Source: Papaver somniferum
Taxonomy: Eukaryota > Streptophyta > Magnoliopsida > Ranunculales > Papaveraceae
Direction: 5' to 3'
DNA length: 64,000 bases
NCBI RefSeq assembly: GCF_003573695.1
Contig: NC_039362.1
Location: 200,933,215-200,997,214, forward strand
The notes under the pieces are model-generated. The model did not search any database. It was not told where the DNA came from and saw nothing but the letters and a program-made list of their open reading frames with translations. Made by a program: the position numbers and the translations under genes. Below, piece by piece: positions 58,601-64,000 of the stretch. Positions within the stretch are counted from its first letter, which is position 1; the number at the start of each line of letters is the position of its first letter.

Positions 58601-58885
58601 TATTCAAACCATTATAGCAGAGAGTGATTGTAGAGTTACTAATCACGAATTAATGTCAAAAGCAAGACAGATTCTTAAACCTCAGGGGTTTACTTAGCGG
58701 CCTGGACTCTACTGTTCTGACGAGCACCCCGATTCTCCATTGATCTGTTAAAATTCACCCAGCCTGTGAATGTTTCTCTCTATGTTGTGTTTGCTTTTGG
58801 GCATATATTGCGAGTAATCTTGGTGTGATGTGTAAAGGAATAACCTCTCATTTTAACAAACCTTTGGTTTCAAAGTGTTAGTGTG
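58600..58885 (+). pseudogene. Duplicated 3' end of the metacaspase gene
   Basis: Collinear with 56902-57190, covering about the last 50 codons and part of the 3' UTR. An in-frame TAG at 58695 replaces the Gln of FTQRPG. Substitutions such as DEHPDSPLIC at the end. It starts directly after the LINE fragment. Confidence 0.9.
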
Positions 58886-59355
58886 GCGCTTTTAATTGTG
58901 TTTTGCATTTCGTGTGGGAGAAAAGAAGTAGACTCTGGACACCCATTTACACCCTACTATGTTCAGAGATGAATCTGGAGGTACATAAACTTTTCCGCCT
59001 TACTTAGGTTCATAGACTTTGCCCACTTCAAAGCTTCCCTGTCTCCAGACTTTCTCCTTCTTCAGGATTCAATGCTCCATTTGAGAATGATCCTTTGATC
59101 CCTCCACAATCAACTGCAAAATCACTTGAAACGAAAGCAATACCCAAATTACTGGTTTTATAATCATAACAAGCATTCAATTTAGCTATGCCAGCAACCA
59201 ACCATTAATTTTGATATCCACTTATTATTCATGGTACAATTATTGACCCCTGGAGCTAGAAACCAAGAGGATATCCATTCAGTGATGGAAATGCACTTCT
59301 TCTGATGGTCATTCCTCTCAAAACAGCTCTGGAGAAATTGCATCATTAGCAGTGT
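58886..59355. other. Intergenic, no gene seen
   Basis: Nothing recognised. The last bases before 59356 resemble the zinc-finger intron copy. Confidence 0.45.
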
Positions 59356-59370
59356 GACGAGCCTAATATT

Positions 59371-59580
59371 ATTTTTTTGAAATAAAAGGTTTTGATCTTA
59401 TTGAAAATGAAAAAGAGATGCAAGAAAAGGAGCGCCGAAGCGCATACGAGAGGGGTTGCAGTAGCAACCCGAACACAAGTAAAAAACAAAGTTCAAGGCC
59501 AAAATATGGAACAAACAAGGAGAAATAGAAAACACCCAAACAGCATGCCTTCTATTTAGTTTTCTTTGCAGGGGTTTTTC
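59371..59580 (-). mobile_element. 5'-truncated LINE insertion with 15-bp target duplication
   Basis: 210 bp ending on the minus strand in CAATAAGATCAAAACC and an A7-rich tail, flanked by GACGAGCCTAATATT at 59356-59370 and again at 59581-59595. The direct repeat and tail are hallmarks of target-primed reverse transcription. A SINE is possible, but no Pol III boxes were seen. Confidence 0.85.
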
Positions 59581-59845
59581 GACGAGCCTAATATTGCAGA
59601 AAACTTGTTGCAATATCCAAGAAGCACATATACTGTTTCAGGCAGGATACTCATCAGTTATTCACTTTAGCCAAATATAAGTCAAGGGAACTCCATTAAC
59701 CAGGTGCATAGTTTGATTGAATACAGACAAAATTTGATGTTAATATTTACATGAAAAATATAACAGTTAAAAGACAAAACACCATACCCCAAAATGAACC
59801 GGATAGGGGGCATGATGAAGAGGCACTAGCATTTGAGATTCATAG
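59581..59845 (-). pseudogene. Fragment of the zinc-finger gene (end of exon 1 plus intron)
   Basis: 59581-59670 matches 15825-15905 and 59703-59845 matches 16793-16935. The last part reads HAPYPVHFG followed by the donor GTATGG on the minus strand, as at the real exon 1 end (16878). Beyond 59845 the match stops, so the fragment lacks the Gln/His-rich start and both fingers. Confidence 0.8.
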
Positions 59846-60061
59846 GAAAACCCCTCTATTGTGAAGCCAAAAAGCTACTGCACTGTCACATAACTAACAT
59901 CAATTAATGTAACATTCCCTCTCCAATAGCATTTTGTAAGTGTGCCTTAAACGTCTCCGTAATCGATGTTTAAGCTATATAATCATAAATATAGTTAACT
60001 TAACACTACGAACTGCACTATTGCATAGCTAATGTCAACATCCATAGCATCAAAACAATAC
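59846..60061. other. Spacer, nothing recognised
   Basis: Short AT-rich stretch between the zinc-finger fragment and a LINE remnant. Confidence 0.4.
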
Positions 60062-61020
60062 AAGGAAGAAAAAGTTCTAAGTATATTTGGACTCCTGTCA
60101 TTGAAAGATTTGATGCCTACTTCTCTTATTGGAAGCAAATTTCTCTTTCAAAGGGTGGTAAGTTGGCTCTCCTGAAATGTATTCTAAGCTCATTGCCTAT
60201 GTACTAATTTTCGTTGTTTAAAAAGCTCCTTCTTCTGTTATCGAGCAATTGGAAGAAGAAAAAACAATGCGGAATTTCCTTTGGGACCATGGAAGTAAGA
60301 GTTCACAACTTATCAATTGGAAAATGGCGTGCGCAACCAAAGAAAGGGAAGCTCTTGGAGTTGTGAATTTAAAGTTAATGAATCTGGCCATGTTGGCTAA
60401 GTGGTGTTGGAGATTTGGTGTTAAAATATCTCAGCTTTGGCGCAGAATTATTGCTGATACATATGGTTCAAACACTTCTCAATGGGTTCCGGGAAAAATT
60501 TCTTCTCCTCATGGTGTTTGATGCTGGAAAACAATTGCACAAACTAAATATTGATTTGTGAAAATTCTTCTCTTATATATTACATTCATGTGCGCACATT
60601 CATCTCAGGTACGACAGTTGGTGCAATGCAGAAAATCTTTGTCAGTTACCTTCTCTAGTGCATCTGAAAAAATTTGCTGAATTATTGTTGGTCATTGGTT
60701 CTACTCCAGCTCCAGATGCACTACCAGATACACGAAGATGGAAATACAGGCACTTTTCCAGTCAAGTCTTTGTATTGAAAGTTGGTGGCCTAAGAGGGGT
60801 GTTTATAAGTTTCCTAGTTCTTTCATCTGGAAGCCGGAAGTTCCCCCAAAGATTAATTTCTAAATGTGGTGTGCTGTGCGCGGTAAGCTCAATTCTCTTG
60901 ACATGCTTAATCATAAAGGAACTAGAATTATTCTGCACAATATTCCCAAAGAAAGATGGGCATGGTTGTTTCCTAACTGAATGAGGAATTTAGCTTATTC
61001 TTGGGATTAACTTACAGTAA
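60062..61020 (+). pseudogene. LINE remnant (post-RT region)
   Basis: Plus-strand pieces WTPVIERFDAYFSYWKQI and LSKGGKLALLKCILSSLPMY, then NFLWDHGSKSSQLINWKM (60249-60521) and LMNLAMLAKWCWRFGV, are the conserved region after the RT of plant L1 elements. A zf-RVT-like part with frameshifts follows (60658-60984). No RT core or poly(A) tail. Confidence 0.8.
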
Positions 61021-61102
61021 GAAGTTTGCCTATATTAGTGCGGAATTCTATATTTAGACTTTGGCAGAACTGTGTCAGGAAATTGATTGTCAGTAGCAGT
61101 TG

Positions 61103-61110
61103 TATATAAA
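61103..61110 (+). promoter_or_regulatory. Possible TATA box upstream of the F-box gene
   Basis: TATATAAA about 720 bp before the F-box ATG. The tandem repeats and possibly a leader intron would lie in between. Weak. Confidence 0.25.
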
Positions 61111-61351
61111 GGGTATTAGGCCATGGGTGCTCTGAATTCTTGTTTTGGTGTGCTATTGTATTTTGATTTCAGTAATTAAGATTCTACAACCACGCAAGTA
61201 GACCGATTGCTGAAGACTCTGGAGGGTTACTGGCGAGTGTTCTGGTAACTGGTTATAAGCCGCAAGTTATTGGGCAAAAGGATATAAAGGTTATTTTACT
61301 TGGTTAGTTACTCGTTTCTTCTTCTTCCTCAGTTCAGCTTCTTCCCCAACT

Positions 61352-61815
61352 TAATTGGTGATCTAATTATTATCAAACCATTAATTTATAGCTCCAAATC
61401 CAAATTTCGTGATTAAATTGATCTGTTGATCAATCGAATTTTCAACCTCCACCTCCAATCCATTCGAACGAGATAAAGTTGAGGTTTTTATTTCACACTT
61501 CTTCTGCAGCTTCAGCTTCTTCCTCAAATCAGTTGGTGATATCAAATCATTAATTTATAGCTCCAAATCCAAATTTCATGATGAGATTGATCAGTCGATT
61601 TTTCAATCTCCACCTCCAATCCATTCGAACGAGATAAAGTTGAGGTTTTTATTTCACACTTCTTCTGCAGCCTCTTCCCCAGTTTAATTGGTGATCTAAT
61701 TATAACCCAACCATTAGTTTATACATCAAATCCAAATTTCATTATCAGTCGAATTTCTAATCTCCACCTCTCATCCATCCGAACGAGATAAAGTTGAGGT
61801 TTTTATTTCACATTT
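61352..61815 (+). repeat. Three tandem repeats of about 155-161 bp before the F-box gene
   Basis: CGAACGAGATAAAGTTGAGG occurs at 61465, 61626 and 61780. Each is preceded by AATYTCCACCTCYMATCCATYC-type text and followed by TTTTTATTTCACA. The last copy ends about 20 bp before the ATG, so the repeats are probably transcribed leader. Confidence 0.9.
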
Positions 61816-61831
61816 TGTAAGTTATGTGGTG

Positions 61832-63406
61832 ATGATTTCGAAAAAGATTAAGCAGAAGAAGATGAAAATTGACGGTGATGATGATGCTCAGCTTCCTCCA
61901 TATCTTCCCCAGGATTTAATAATCGATAACATTCTCACCAGAATACCAGGTCGGATTCTAGCCAAGTGGAGTTGCATTTGTAAGTTATGGTACACTTAAA
62001 CTTATAATGATAAAAAGTTTGCTGAGCTTCACCTTATTCGAAATCAAACCAAATTAAAACTATTCATATGTCTCCTTAATGTAAAGTTTTCCGATCGGGC
62101 AAAAACTTGCTTTTTCACTTTAGATGAAGACTGTCAACATAGATTCTTAATGAACTTAGTTGCCCCAGACAAGTCTGAATTTGTAGGTTGTTGCAATGGT
62201 TTCGCCTGTATTACAAAAGTGTACAACGAGGATTTCGCTGTTGTGAGGGGAATGATTGTTGTTAACCCGACCAGGCGCGAAATACTCAGTCTCCCCTATT
62301 TACATCCTTGCACTGAAATGGGATGCAAGTATCTGTGCCATGGCTTTGGTTTTGATTTATTAACACAAGAATATAAGGTTGTAATTGTTTTTACTTCAAG
62401 AGCCAATGACGAGTTTATATCTGTCGTCTTAACTTTGGGAACTAAAACATGGAGAAAGATAGTTACCAGTGTTGCTGATATCTCACCTCCGCCAGGTTCT
62501 TCTTATTTTCCTAAGAGGATGGTAACAAGAGCTTCGGGAAATATCCGTACACCAGCCACCCTTTGCGGGGGTGATCTTTTCTGGAGGATGGTAGTAGAAA
62601 ATGAAGAGGTAAATAATTATAATAACAATAATAATAAGAGTCATATGCTGCTCTCATTTGACATTCACAATGAGAAGATTCGATTCATTCGGCTCCCAGC
62701 CGAATGTAATTTGACCCAAACCCCGACAACTACTTTAGTCGTTGAACATCATCTTCTGGAGCATAAAGGATATCTATGTATTGCACAGTCTGAAAAGGCA
62801 ACGAGAAACAACATAGATCAAAGCCGTCAGGATAGTTTTGTTTGTCGTTGTAGTTTTACGGTTCAGCTGTATATATTGAAGGACAAGGTTAAGCAAGTGT
62901 GGGCCAAGGGGGAGACTTTTGGTGTACAAGTTCAGCAGCTAGGTTTGGCACCAGCTCCCTTCTGTTGTTACTTTGACGCCGCTACTGCTACACCTACTAC
63001 CCTCCCTACGCGCATAATGAGTTTCTCTGATCAGGTGTTACTGTATTGGTTCGATAGGAAATGTCTTAAGTTCTACAATTTGCAAACAGAACGGCTCGAG
63101 GTGGTAAGATCCTCATGCTCCTCTAATTGGATAGGTCGTTTCAATTTTGAAGCTAAGATGAAACGATTCCCTCCAGAACGTGGTGTTGGTGGCGATGATA
63201 AATCTTATTGCCCGTACATGGAATATCAACTGCACACTCAAGTTGAAAACATCCGTTCTCTGAAAACCTTTATTCCTGCGGGCGAAATAATTAAATTTGA
63301 TGGTACTGAGGAGTTTCAACGGTTTTTTGAATCAAACAAGAATACGTTACCTACAGGATGGGTGATTACCGCAAGAGAATCAATACAGCATCATGCTTTC
63401 TATTAG
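61832..63406 (+). pseudogene. F-box protein with FBA_3-type domain, one in-frame stop
   Basis: The frame from ATG 61832 (MISKKIKQKKMKIDG) has an F-box (LPQDLIIDNILTRIP...KWSCICKLWY) and is stopped by TAA at 61997-61999. The same frame continues without another stop for 469 codons to 63406 with the F-box-associated pattern (FVGCCNGFACI, VNPTRREILSLP, CHGFGFDLLTQEYKVV, GTKTWRKI, GGDLFWRM, SFDIHNEKIRFIRLP). F-box proteins recruit substrates to SCF ubiquitin ligases via SKP1. With the stop, the F-box is cut from the substrate domain. A start at Met 62150 would give 418 aa lacking the F-box. A GTAAGT at 61980 could act as a donor, but the codons across it fit the F-box consensus, so it is probably exon. 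A single base change or error would restore the gene class. Confidence 0.85.
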
Positions 63407-64000
63407 GTAACTTCTGTACTATTATTTAAATTCTGTTATCTGAGGTATTTCTTTCTATGGAAACTATTTTGTTTTCTTCTTGGAGACTTTTGCTTAGGAT
63501 GAATAGATAATGCAATTACTAGTATGCTGCAGCAGGTTATGAGTCTATTCAGATCGATTAGTTAAAGGATGGTAGCGATCACAGAGTTTTGCCTTTTGAG
63601 ATATCTCGTAGAATTCTTGTCTTTCTAATATATATATATGGAATGTGTTTGTTAAAAACTTATTAGTTGCCTCAGAAACCGGAAACAATTCAGTCAAAAT
63701 TTGAAGTGGAGAAATCACATGTCAATTAGGTTTGATCGTACTTCTAAGGTTTGTTATGTTTAGATATGGACAACTTGCTGTTCTTGTGGTTGAGATGCAT
63801 GAATTTTGGCTGCTGAGTTAGTTTTTACACTTCTATATTATGCGGGGAAACCAATGGTTTGTTATTGTAGCAGATACCAGAAGCTATTTCATTGTTTTGA
63901 GTCCTACTTTGTGCTTCTCTCTTTTAAGTGTAATACTTCAATGTGGACCATGTGGTCTGTATATATCTGGAATTCAGGTTTCATATTGACATGTGCCTTG
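63407..64000. other. 3' flank of the F-box gene
   Basis: 3' UTR and spacer; no further gene or repeat recognised to the window end. Confidence 0.5.

Noticed and set aside
61980..61985. GTAAGT as an intron donor that would skip the F-box stop
   Set aside because: Codons across it spell the conserved F-box end and no convincing acceptor with a matching phase follows.

Overview
The window looks like an intergenic-rich piece of a flowering-plant (eudicot) nuclear genome. The evidence is GT-AG introns in plant gene families, AT-rich spacers, Copia/Sirevirus-type LTR elements primed by initiator tRNA-Met, L1-type LINEs, a MULE transposase remnant and a caulimovirid-like remnant. The species cannot be fixed from the sequence. 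An early-diverging eudicot such as a poppy relative is only a guess.

Layout. 1-2.2 kb: two halves of one LTR family in opposite orientation. 2.2-6.2 kb: a dead L1 LINE on the minus strand. 8.2-11.7 kb (+): an intact five-exon gene for a Golgi GT8 glucuronosyltransferase (IPUT1/PGSIP6 type). 12.2-17.6 kb (-): a two-exon gene for a Gln/His-rich protein with two U1/matrin-type zinc fingers, convergent with the first. 19.3-20.7 kb: two truncated MYB/SANT gene starts in inverted orientation. 21.5-22.6 kb (-): a caulimovirid-like fragment with promoter, poly(A) signal and primer site.

24.8-43.3 kb is a nest. A repeat rich in CCAAT palindromes is split by a minus-strand LTR element (25816-42723), which is itself split by a plus-strand LTR element (30082-38585, perfect AGGAC target duplication). 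Both have gag-like remnants and no detectable pol. The outer one also keeps a SIRE env-like ('putative plant transposon protein') frame, cut in two by the inner insertion. 43.4-49.3 kb: another gag remnant, a MULE transposase remnant (-) and an L1 LINE (+). 49.3-54.95 kb: a Copia element (-) with identical-length 375-bp LTRs and an ATATA target duplication, inserted at the LINE tail.

55-61 kb is a mosaic of gene fragments around one intact gene, a type II metacaspase (55757-57051). It holds a PRMT7-like exon, a partial copy of the zinc-finger gene interrupted by the metacaspase block, a frameshifted intronless copy of a BAH-PHD protein (EBS/SHL type), a duplicated metacaspase 3' end, and LINE pieces including a 5'-truncated insertion with a 15-bp target duplication. 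61.8-63.4 kb (+): an F-box/FBA gene with one in-frame stop after the F-box, preceded by three ~155-161 bp tandem repeats.

The genes do not form a pathway. They are independent housekeeping or regulatory genes in a repeat-dominated stretch. Three are credibly intact (IPUT1-like, zinc finger, metacaspase) and one is borderline (F-box). The most unusual content is the related set of pol-less gag/env-like LTR elements and the fragment mosaic around the metacaspase.
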